Shown piece by piece: positions 1 through 7,332 of a stretch of DNA of 49,808 nucleotides. The notes under the pieces are model-generated. The model saw only the letters and a program-made list of their open reading frames with translations, had not been told where the DNA came from and did not search any database. The position numbers were made by a program, and so were the translations under genes. How positions within the stretch are numbered: the stretch's first letter is position 1; every line of letters begins with the position of its first letter. This DNA comes from a virus: the IMG/VR virus record IMGVR_UViG_3300042905_003911, positions 1-49,808 of that record. One strand, written 5' to 3'.

Positions 1-191
1 TAATAATAAAAGTACATACGACCAATGATAGACTGATTTTTTAATCGTTCACGATCACGCATCAACTCACCTTTGGTGGGTCTGAGTGAAGGAACTTTGG
101 ACCTTAGCCACGAACGAGCCTCACGGGATCGTGGTGCATATCCTGACTTAGCAAGGGATTCCTTAATTCTATCAATGAGTCGTTTCGCCAT
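1..191 (-). CDS. Partial conserved T4-like late protein, possibly DNA end protector (gp2-like); N-terminal 63 residues
   Basis: Reading the minus strand from an ATG at 191 gives an open frame that runs off the left edge of the window. It begins MAKRLIDRIKESLAKSGYAP and continues with a basic stretch (SWLRSKV, SLRPTKGEL, RDRERLKNQ) and then IIGRMYFYY at the edge. The Arg/Lys-rich N-terminus followed by GRMYFYY resembles proteins I recall near gp4 in marine T4-like phages, often named DNA end protector gp2, but only the N-terminus is visible and the name is from memory. Its ATG lies 7 bases past the gp4 stop, so the two genes form one minus-strand unit. It could instead be another small virion-assembly protein. 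That it is a real gene is more certain than its name. Confidence 0.5.
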   Translation of the reverse strand, partial: MAKRLIDRIKESLAKSGYAPRSREARSWLRSKVPSLRPTKGELMRDRERLKNQSIIGRMYFYY

Positions 192-198
192 CGATTAT

Positions 199-633
199 TT
201 ATCTGATACCCAAATGCTTTTCCGTCAAAATTTGAAACTGCCAGCCATGATCTTTACAGAACTCTTCTGCCGCATACCATTTGGCTTTATTGATTTCGTA
301 AGTGATTGCTTCTTGAAGATATGTCTTGGTCTTGCGTTTTTGTGTGGGTGGTTGAGTCTGCTTTTCTGGTTTGACTTCTATGATGTAAGTCATCACTGTG
401 CCGTCTGCTTTACGCATCTTGGCAATAAAGTCTGGAAAGTAACGATGCTTCTTTTTGTCAATTGGACTGTAATAGGGTATGGGAAGCTCTTCCGAACCCC
501 ACCAAATGACGTTCGGATTCTCATCTAAATAATTCATTACCTTTATTTCCCACGTAGATCGATAGATGATATTGTTCGCATCACCCTTGTATTTCTGTGG
601 GTTTTTTGGTTTAAATCTTCCTTTATTTGACAT
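199..633 (-). CDS. gp4: Head completion protein gp4
   Basis: A 144-aa protein acting late in head maturation, when the DNA-filled head is made competent for tail joining; T4 gp4 is about 150 aa. It matches the family from end to end: NPQKYKGD near residues 11-18, W-x-S near 45-47, PIPYYSP 51-57, RYFPDF 64-69 and EVKPEKQTQPP 86-96. The spacing of PD (67-68) and E-x-K (86-88) is that of a PD-(D/E)xK nuclease core, which this family is known to carry; whether it cuts DNA here is unknown. The start matches the family N-terminus. No clear Shine-Dalgarno is visible. The gene is divergent from the rest of the morphogenesis cluster, and its start codon overlaps a plus-strand late-promoter-like octamer. 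Confidence 0.95.
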   Translation of the reverse strand: MSNKGRFKPKNPQKYKGDANNIIYRSTWEIKVMNYLDENPNVIWWGSEELPIPYYSPIDKKKHRYFPDFIAKMRKADGTVMTYIIEVKPEKQTQPPTQKRKTKTYLQEAITYEINKAKWYAAEEFCKDHGWQFQILTEKHLGIR

Positions 634-638
634 AAATA
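631..638 (+). promoter_or_regulatory. T4-type late promoter (CATAAATA) for the baseplate block
   Basis: One mismatch from the T4 late consensus TATAAATA. With T4 spacing (-13 to -6) transcription would start near 644, giving a leader of about 24 bases before the gp48 ATG at 668, with AGGA at 657-660. The octamer contains the complement of the gp4 start codon (631-633), so promoter and opposing gene share bases. Confidence 0.6.
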
Positions 639-667
639 CTATCTAGTCAATCAAAACAGGAACCCTC

Positions 668-1900
668 ATGGCATTTTTCGGTCTATCAGATATTACCATA
701 GCAAAAGAAGACAATAGAAGAGGACCACTGGCACCTCTTTTTCAGGGTACCACAACAAACACTTTTAGATATCCTTTAGACATTGGTAATTATGACAAAG
801 CGCATTACATGGTTGTCAATGTTTTCAAACAAAATAATTCACAGTTCCAGGGCGTTCAGCAAAGTGGCGTCAATAGAATAGGTAACATAACTCCTTCGAC
901 TGCCACGGGATCGCAAAGCCCATCTTTCGCATCAAAAATTAATAGCGCCGTCGATAACGCTGTAAATAATTTTACAAGTGGAAGAAGTTTGTTTGGTAAA
1001 AGTATCGCAACTAATTTTGGTGGACCAGTGAAACAAAGTGCTGCTGTAGACATTGATCAAAACTCTTACATCAGCAACGTGCAGAGTATTGAAAATGATT
1101 CTCTAATAAAAACAACTACAAAAACTGATGAGACAATCGTTCTTTATATGCCAGACACTCTTCAATATACTTTTGCACAGTCATACGCTGAAGCGGCTTT
1201 AGGTGAAGAGTTGGGTGGTAAAATAGCGGTAGCGGGTAAGTCTGTATTGGAAGATTTGAAAAATGGTTTAGATCCCAAAGCTGCTGCTGAAAAAGGTCTA
1301 AAGGGTCCAGCGGCAACTGCTGCTATACAAAAAGGAATTGAAGCTACTGGTGCGGTTATTGGACAGGGTTCTGCTAGGGCTGCGGCATTTTTGGCTCTTG
1401 GTGGCGTAAACAATCCAATGCTCGAACTGCTCTATTCATCACCATCATTTCGTCAGTTTACTTTCGAATTTATGTTTTATCCTCGTGATGAAAAAGAAGC
1501 ATTAGAGGTTCAAAACATTTTAGAGAGATTAAGATTTCATCAAGCACCAGAGATAGACGGTGGTTCTGGTGGACTTCTATTAATACCACCTTCAGAGTTT
1601 GAACTTTCTTTTTACTATGGCGGTCGACCAAATCCAAACTTACCTGGCATAGGTCGTTGTGTTCTCACAAACATGTCAGTAAATTATGCTCCCAACGGTT
1701 GGACAGCATATGAAATGTTTGGTGAAAATGATCCACGTTTGGGTCGCACTGGTATGCCTACAGCTATTCAATTAACACTCGATTTTAAAGAAACTGTTAT
1801 TCTTACAAAGAAAAGTATGGTTCGTGGCGATGGTGGTTACAAATCAACACAGTCTGTTGGTACGAAAATACAAGACATTTATAACACACTTAAAAAATAA
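668..1900 (+). CDS. gp48: Baseplate tail tube cap protein gp48
   Basis: A 410-aa protein expected to sit on the central baseplate hub and start tail-tube polymerisation (T4 gp48, 364 aa). The C-terminal third carries the recognisable part: a beta-rich block with FTFEFMFYPRDEKEA and a PNG turn, then QLTLDFKETVILTKKSM, matching in position the terminal LEI-x-MREI-x-TLNRASL block of T4 gp48. Residues 60-130 and 170-235 are Ala/Ser/Gly-rich and probably peripheral. The paralogue gp54 is the main alternative; the C-terminus fits gp48 better. It opens the plus-strand baseplate operon and its TAA overlaps the gp53 ATG (TAATG). Confidence 0.75.
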   Translation: MAFFGLSDITIAKEDNRRGPLAPLFQGTTTNTFRYPLDIGNYDKAHYMVVNVFKQNNSQFQGVQQSGVNRIGNITPSTATGSQSPSFASKINSAVDNAVNNFTSGRSLFGKSIATNFGGPVKQSAAVDIDQNSYISNVQSIENDSLIKTTTKTDETIVLYMPDTLQYTFAQSYAEAALGEELGGKIAVAGKSVLEDLKNGLDPKAAAEKGLKGPAATAAIQKGIEATGAVIGQGSARAAAFLALGGVNNPMLELLYSSPSFRQFTFEFMFYPRDEKEALEVQNILERLRFHQAPEIDGGSGGLLLIPPSEFELSFYYGGRPNPNLPGIGRCVLTNMSVNYAPNGWTAYEMFGENDPRLGRTGMPTAIQLTLDFKETVILTKKSMVRGDGGYKSTQSVGTKIQDIYNTLKK

Positions 1901-2562
1901 TGGCCAAGTATTTTAATTTTTTCCCAAAAACACTTTATTCTTTATCCGATAAATCAACGGCTGCTGATTTCGTAACAAACATTATTGCTCGTTTTGGATT
2001 TGAACAAGAACTAAAAGAAAACTCTAGTATATACTACCCATATGATATTCAAGATGGTGATACACCAGAAACAATTGCTAACAAGTATTATGGTTCACCC
2101 GAAAAACATTGGGTAGTTTTATTGTTCAACGATATTATTGATCCTCAATATGATTGGCCTCTTGATCAAAGAACAATTATTAATTATATTGATGACAAAT
2201 ATACAGCGAATGGTACAGCAAATACAACACCACAAACTGGATTGGCTTGGTCAAAATCAAACACAAAGTCTTATTATAAAGTGGTCACAAGAGTTACAAA
2301 CAACGCAGTAAGAGACACAATTAAAGAAAAGTTGGAAGTAGATTCTAACACATATGCTAATGTTGTTATTTCAACCTCTTCATATACATTACAAAACAAT
2401 ACAACCATAACACAAACGGTAACAAAAGAAACGGAAACATATTACGATTATGAAGTAAATTTGAATGAATCAAAAAGAAGAATTAAATTACTCAGGGCAG
2501 ATATTGTGTCGCAGTCAGGTTTACTTGATGAATTCAAACGAGTGGTGAGTTCCAAAGATTAA
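1900..2562 (+). CDS. gp53: Baseplate wedge protein gp53
   Basis: A 220-aa baseplate wedge component that joins neighbouring wedges around the hub; T4 gp53 is 196 aa. The N-terminal half contains the family hallmark, a LysM-like segment at about residues 48-84: YDIQDGDTPETIANKYYGS, then HWVVLLFNDIIDPQYDWPL. The C-terminal half is a polar, probably helical tail with ESKRRIKLLR near 190-200. The start codon overlaps the gp48 stop, implying translational coupling. The next gene starts two bases after its stop. Identification is secure; the C-terminal half alone would not be diagnostic. Confidence 0.92.
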   Translation: MAKYFNFFPKTLYSLSDKSTAADFVTNIIARFGFEQELKENSSIYYPYDIQDGDTPETIANKYYGSPEKHWVVLLFNDIIDPQYDWPLDQRTIINYIDDKYTANGTANTTPQTGLAWSKSNTKSYYKVVTRVTNNAVRDTIKEKLEVDSNTYANVVISTSSYTLQNNTTITQTVTKETETYYDYEVNLNESKRRIKLLRADIVSQSGLLDEFKRVVSSKD

Positions 2563-2564
2563 AA

Positions 2565-3914
2565 ATGGAAACAGTTAATTTACCAGAAACACCCTCTAAA
2601 TTTAGTATCAACGAACTTGCTATTGTAACTAAAGCAGGTAAATTGGACATATCTAAATTGTTTCAGGAAATAAACATATTTGATTCTCTATTATCTCCCG
2701 TTATGTCTGGTGCCGTAGTTATTATTGATTCTATTGGTTTATCATCTAAACTTTTGTTTGATGGCTCAGAAGTTCTTCTTGTGAATATTGGCAAAGACAC
2801 AGATTCGTCGTCTTTTCGTTTAAAGAAAGCATTTAGAATATATCGTCAAAGCAACAGAGCCACACTACAACAAAATGCAGAAACATATACTTTAGAGTTT
2901 GTTTCTGACGAATTTATTTTTTCTGAACAACAAAAAATAAATCAATCTTACAAAACAACTTACAGTGATGTAGTGAATAAAATATTAGTTAATTATTTAA
3001 AAGTACCAGAACAAAAATTGAGAGGCGTATTTCAAGATACAACTGGTGTTCGTGATTTAGTTATACCTAATTTAAAACCTCTTGATGCTCTAGAGTGGTG
3101 TGCCAAACGTGCAGTCGATCAAAGAAGATCGCCTAATTACGTTTTCTTTGAAAATAATTTGGGATTTAACTTTGCTTCATTGTCTTATCTTCTATCATCT
3201 GATTATTTGTTCAAGATTAAGTTTCCAGCAAAAAATTTAGAAGAAACAAAACCAAATCAAGATTTGTTAAGTCCACGACACTTTGAAGTTGTCAATCAGT
3301 CAGATAAAATAAAAACTACCAGAGAAGGTGTGGCTGCTGGAACATTCATTGGATTTGATCCTATTACCAGAACAATACAAAATAAACGCATTGGGTTTGA
3401 AGATCATTACAATGCTATGGACCATGGCAACGATACTGCCAACTTTTCTCAATCAAAAAATAGAGGCGGTGAAACTGCAACTCAAGCATTTGATTCTAAA
3501 AAAGTAGTGAATATTTTTGGTGCCAATATAAAAAATAGTCAGTACATTAAAAAGTATGACCCAACATCAATCTCAAAAGTTGAAACACCAGAAGATTTCA
3601 TATTTGCTCGAAAAGCAATCTTTGCTAATTTGATGAATAAAAGAATTAAACTTGTGATGCCTGGTAATTTCCAATTAACTTCAGGCTTCAACTTGAACGT
3701 TCGTGTGCCAGACTTTTCTAAAAAAGAAAGCGGTTCAGAAAACGAAGATCGTTCGTTAAGTGGAAAATACTTGATTATTGCTACAAGACACATTATCAAG
3801 TATGACATGCACGAAACAGTTTTGGAACTTGCAACAACCTCAAATGAAATTGATTTTATACCACAAAGTGTACCAGAACAAAATCAAGCAATAGAGACAT
3901 ATGGAAACTACTGA
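2565..3914 (+). CDS. gp27: Baseplate hub protein, gp27-like
   Basis: A 449-aa protein placed where the trimeric baseplate hub gene is expected, directly before the gp5-type spike with a 14-base overlap. The N-terminal part is beta-rich with ISKLFQEINIFDSLLSPVMSGAV-type sequence typical of hub proteins of the gp27 / late-control-D fold. LDALEWCAKRAVD near 170-182 resembles the hub segment that contacts the tail tube. The C-terminal part has the beta pattern GKYLIIATRHIIKYDMHETVLEL, which such proteins use to close the second tube-like domain. T4 gp27 is 391 aa. Assignment rests on context, length and these patterns, not on high identity that I can verify. Confidence 0.72.
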   Translation: METVNLPETPSKFSINELAIVTKAGKLDISKLFQEINIFDSLLSPVMSGAVVIIDSIGLSSKLLFDGSEVLLVNIGKDTDSSSFRLKKAFRIYRQSNRATLQQNAETYTLEFVSDEFIFSEQQKINQSYKTTYSDVVNKILVNYLKVPEQKLRGVFQDTTGVRDLVIPNLKPLDALEWCAKRAVDQRRSPNYVFFENNLGFNFASLSYLLSSDYLFKIKFPAKNLEETKPNQDLLSPRHFEVVNQSDKIKTTREGVAAGTFIGFDPITRTIQNKRIGFEDHYNAMDHGNDTANFSQSKNRGGETATQAFDSKKVVNIFGANIKNSQYIKKYDPTSISKVETPEDFIFARKAIFANLMNKRIKLVMPGNFQLTSGFNLNVRVPDFSKKESGSENEDRSLSGKYLIIATRHIIKYDMHETVLELATTSNEIDFIPQSVPEQNQAIETYGNY

Positions 3915-4833
3915 CAATAAAGATTTTGCTGGTAAATATGGTTTTACCTGGTGGATGGGGGTTGTTGAAAAAATTAACGATCCTTTGAAACTTGGTCGTT
4001 GTAAAGTTCGTTGTGTTGGTTGGCACACCGACAATAAATCTTTATTGCCAACAGACGATTTGCCTTGGGCAATGTCTTCAATTCCAGTGAATATTAATAA
4101 TGTTTACCCACCACGTGAGGGTGACATGGTATTTGGTTTTTTTGTTGATGGTGAAAATGCTCAAGTACCTGTAATTCTTGGTGTGCTTCCGGGTATACCA
4201 CTTAACGCCGCAAACTATCAGCAAGGCTTCAATGATGCTAGAACTCCAGCAGAAGTTTCTGCTGCACCAGTCAAGCCATATGAGTCAGCAACAAATTATC
4301 CACGTAAATTGGACGAGCCAACAACATCAAGACTTGCTCGAAATGATTCTGATTATCCATCTGAAATACTAGCAGCAAAAAGAGAAAGAAAAGCAAGTAA
4401 GGTTGAACCCGATTCATATTACAACGCAAAGTATCCATATAATAATGTGTATGAATCCGAGTCTGGTCATGCTCTAGAATTTGATGATACCAAAGGTGCA
4501 GAACGAGTTCATGTTTATCATCGTTCGGGATCATACACCGAATGGGGTCCAGCTGGTGATAGGTCAGAAAGAATACAAAGAAATAAGTTTGAAGTTGTTA
4601 TTGGAGATGAACAAGTATACGTCAAGGGTGATGTAAAAATCTATGTTGACGGTGACTATGATTTGGAAGTTACTGGCGACATAAGAATAAATGGTCAGAC
4701 AATCAATCTAAATCAAGGAACAAAAGGTGCTGCTCGTATTGATGATACAACCTCAGATAACGATAGCGAAACAAATGGACCAGACACAGGAAAAATTACA
4801 TCTGGTTCAGATACAGTGTTTATTGGGAACTGA
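3901..4833 (+). CDS. gp5: Baseplate central spike gp5, lacking the lysozyme domain
   Basis: A 310-aa spike protein that should trimerise below the hub and pierce the outer membrane. Residues 1-105 form the OB-fold seen in gp5/VgrG proteins: WWMGVVEKINDPLKLGRCKVR, then PREGDMVFGFFVDGENAQVPVILGV. Residues 110-180 are a polar linker. Residues 180-290 form the start of the triple-stranded beta-helix: SGHALEFDDTKGAERV, then regular short strands VVIGDEQVYVKGDVKIYVDG. T4 gp5 (575 aa) carries a lysozyme domain between these parts; here the linker is too short for one and no catalytic Glu/Asp/Thr signature appears. The start overlaps the upstream hub gene. Loss of lysozyme is shared with other marine T4-like phages as far as I recall. 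Confidence 0.88.
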   Translation: METTDNKDFAGKYGFTWWMGVVEKINDPLKLGRCKVRCVGWHTDNKSLLPTDDLPWAMSSIPVNINNVYPPREGDMVFGFFVDGENAQVPVILGVLPGIPLNAANYQQGFNDARTPAEVSAAPVKPYESATNYPRKLDEPTTSRLARNDSDYPSEILAAKRERKASKVEPDSYYNAKYPYNNVYESESGHALEFDDTKGAERVHVYHRSGSYTEWGPAGDRSERIQRNKFEVVIGDEQVYVKGDVKIYVDGDYDLEVTGDIRINGQTINLNQGTKGAARIDDTTSDNDSETNGPDTGKITSGSDTVFIGN

Positions 4834-4840
4834 ATAAATA
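4833..4840 (+). promoter_or_regulatory. Late-promoter-like AATAAATA immediately before gp25
   Basis: The octamer ends 5 bases before the gp25 ATG (4845). With T4 late-promoter geometry transcription would start at 4845-4846, on the start codon itself. No Shine-Dalgarno is seen close to this ATG. It is either a leaderless promoter or chance in A+T-rich DNA. Confidence 0.3.
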
Positions 4841-4844
4841 AAAC

Positions 4845-5267
4845 ATGACTACCACAATAACATCAATTAATCCTAAGATTGAAACCGAAAGGTCTTATAG
4901 AGACTTAGACTTAAATTTTACGGCACATCCTGTCAAGAAAGATGTCAGTGTTCATCTTAATGAAAAGGCGATAATTAATTCCGTAAAAAATCTAGTTTCA
5001 ACTAACTTTTATGAAAGACCGTTTCAACCAGAGTTAGGATCTTCAATTCGTGCTTTGCTCTTTGAACCCGTTGACTCAGTTTTTGGTGCATCAATAGAAA
5101 GACGATTACTTGATGTAATCAACAACTATGAACCCAGGGTTTCTGTTGAATCAGTTGTTGCCATACCGGCACCAGATGAAAATGGATATAAAGTAACCTT
5201 AACATTTTTTATTGTTAATTTGACTAATCCAATTACAATTAATTTCTTTTTAGAACGTATAAGATAA
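4845..5267 (+). CDS. gp25: Baseplate wedge protein gp25
   Basis: A 140-aa member of the gp25 / lysozyme-like wedge family, the most conserved baseplate component of contractile tails. It binds the sheath and the gp6 core bundle. Family features are visible: YRDLDLNF at 18-25, KAIINSVKNLVSTNFYERPFQPELGSSIRALLFEP at about 41-75, and the EPR motif at 96-98 followed by a beta-strand region ending in NPITINFFLERIR. T4 gp25 is 132 aa. It precedes gp6 with a one-base gap, as expected because the two proteins interact. The family has a lysozyme-like name but is structural. Confidence 0.95.
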   Translation: MTTTITSINPKIETERSYRDLDLNFTAHPVKKDVSVHLNEKAIINSVKNLVSTNFYERPFQPELGSSIRALLFEPVDSVFGASIERRLLDVINNYEPRVSVESVVAIPAPDENGYKVTLTFFIVNLTNPITINFFLERIR

Positions 5268-5268
5268 A

Positions 5269-7332
5269 ATGGCTGAACCACTACAAGTTACTGAACTTGA
5301 TTTTGATCAAATCAAGCAAAATTTAAAAACCTATCTGAAGAGTCAATCTGAATTTACAGACTATGACTTTGATGGTTCAGGATTAAGTATATTGTTGGAT
5401 ATTTTGGCATATAATACTCACTATCAAGCATACTACTTGAACATGGTCGCCAATGAAGCTTTTATGGATACGGCTTTGTTGCGTGATTCTGTGGTATCTC
5501 ATGCCAAAGTTTTGGGTTATGTTCCTTATTCTCGTAAGGCTTCACGTGCCGTTCTTAACTTTACAGTAAACACCAATGTTGATGATTCTTCGACTTTGAC
5601 TATACCAAAAGGATTTGCTTTTTTATCCAATGAAATTGACGGTGTATCTTATAATTTTGTAACACTGGAAGAAAAAACTGTAACTAAAGCAAACACAGAT
5701 TTCATATTTTTAAGTTTGCCAATTTACGAGGGTCAGTTAGTAACTTATAGTTATACTTACGATCAAACAACAAATCCAAAACAAATATTTGTCTTGCCAG
5801 ATGTAAACATTGACACAACATCTTTAACTGTTTCTGTTCGACCTTCAGCATCAAATACTGATACGGAAGTTTATACACTTGCTTCAGATGCATCTGAAAA
5901 TACAACAACGTCTACCGTATTTTATTTGCAAGAAAATAGAGGTCAAAAATATGCGATTTATTTTGGTAACGACATAACAGGCAAGAGTTTAACAAACGGT
6001 TCAGTTGTAAGTGTAACTTATTTGGTCACAAATGGAGCGGCAGCAAACAAAGCAAATAATTTTGTGGCTACAGGAACCTTAACTGATTCGGGCAATCAAA
6101 ATCAAACAAATTTTACAATTAATCCTATAAGTGCTGCTTCAGGTGGAGCCGAACGTGAAAGTGTTGATGAAATAAAATTTTCAGCACCTCTTCAGTACAC
6201 GACACAAAATCGTTTAGTCACAACTGAGGATTATGAATCTTTTATTAAAAAAAATTATCCTTCAGTGGACTCTTTATCTGTTTGGGGTGGAGAAGATGAA
6301 ATTCCAGCAGTTTATGGTAAAGTGTTTATTGCGTTAAAACCAAAAGATAATTACTTCATAAGCCAAGCTGAAAAACAGAGAATCATTGATGAGATTATTA
6401 ATCCAAGAGCAATTATTTCGGTCAGTGCTGAAATTAGAGATCCAGATTATCTTTACATTTTGCTGAATAATCAAGTAAAGTATGATTCGAAAAAAACTGT
6501 GCTTACAGAAACACAACTTTCTTCACAAATTAGAAGTGCAATTATTAGCTATAAACAAATTAACTTAAATAAATTTAATGCTATTTTTGCTCTTTCAAAG
6601 GTACAAGATCAAATTGATGGTGTAGAAAATAACGCCATTATTGGTTCAGAAACAACAGTTAGACTTCAGAAAAGAATAACTCCAGAACTAAACAAAAGTT
6701 CTAATTATACAATAAATTTTGGTGTTCCTATTAAAAGAGGCACACTAACAGATAGATTAACAACAACAGAATTTTCAGTTCTTGATAATACCGGAGTAAC
6801 TAGAACAGCCATCATTGAAGAAATACCACAATCATTTACTGGTATCTCATCAATCGAAATTGTAAATGCTGGATATGGATATACTTCAACACCCACAGTT
6901 ACAATTTCTGGTGATGGTATTGGTGCAACAGCAGAAGCCATTATTGAGGGTGGAAGAATCACGCAAATTCATATATCAAACCGTGGCACTGATTATACAC
7001 GTGCTACTGTGACTATCACTGGTGGTGGCGGTTACAGCGGTTCAGCTACACCGGTAATTGATTCGAAAGTTGGAACACTTAGAGTTATCTATTATGACGA
7101 AAATGCTAATAGACAAGTTATTGATTCTAGTGTTGGTGAAATTTTTTACGATACAGGTGTTATTACATTGAGTGATTTAAAAATACTTTCAGTTTCATCA
7201 AACGATGGTCTGCTGCGTTTGACCGCAGTTTCGGAAGAAGGTGTGATTGAGTCAACAAGAAATGTGATTATAACAATTGATGAAAATGATGCAACATCAA
7301 TTGTAACAACGCTTGAAAAAATGACAGCATAA
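5269..7332 (+). CDS. gp6: Baseplate wedge protein gp6
   Basis: A 687-aa wedge protein (T4 gp6, 660 aa) whose dimers form the continuous inner ring of the baseplate. The N-terminus has the baseplate J-like signature: DFDQIKQNLKTYLKSQSEFTDYDFDGSGLSILLDILAYNTHYQAYYLNMVANEAF spans residues 11-65, and NRLVTTEDYESFIKKNYPSV lies near 315-335. Residues about 530-600 add a beta insert with two GxGY-type repeats (NAGYGYTSTPTVTISG, then NRGTDYTRATVTITG) that also occurs in neighbouring baseplate genes. The stop overlaps the next ATG (TAATG). Identification is firm. Confidence 0.93.
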   Translation: MAEPLQVTELDFDQIKQNLKTYLKSQSEFTDYDFDGSGLSILLDILAYNTHYQAYYLNMVANEAFMDTALLRDSVVSHAKVLGYVPYSRKASRAVLNFTVNTNVDDSSTLTIPKGFAFLSNEIDGVSYNFVTLEEKTVTKANTDFIFLSLPIYEGQLVTYSYTYDQTTNPKQIFVLPDVNIDTTSLTVSVRPSASNTDTEVYTLASDASENTTTSTVFYLQENRGQKYAIYFGNDITGKSLTNGSVVSVTYLVTNGAAANKANNFVATGTLTDSGNQNQTNFTINPISAASGGAERESVDEIKFSAPLQYTTQNRLVTTEDYESFIKKNYPSVDSLSVWGGEDEIPAVYGKVFIALKPKDNYFISQAEKQRIIDEIINPRAIISVSAEIRDPDYLYILLNNQVKYDSKKTVLTETQLSSQIRSAIISYKQINLNKFNAIFALSKVQDQIDGVENNAIIGSETTVRLQKRITPELNKSSNYTINFGVPIKRGTLTDRLTTTEFSVLDNTGVTRTAIIEEIPQSFTGISSIEIVNAGYGYTSTPTVTISGDGIGATAEAIIEGGRITQIHISNRGTDYTRATVTITGGGGYSGSATPVIDSKVGTLRVIYYDENANRQVIDSSVGEIFYDTGVITLSDLKILSVSSNDGLLRLTAVSEEGVIESTRNVIITIDENDATSIVTTLEKMTA

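Noticed and set aside
73-528. Open plus-strand frame of 151 codons opposite gp4
   Set aside because: It lies antisense to the well-supported gp4 and the partial minus-strand gene, has no Shine-Dalgarno and no recognisable protein pattern.
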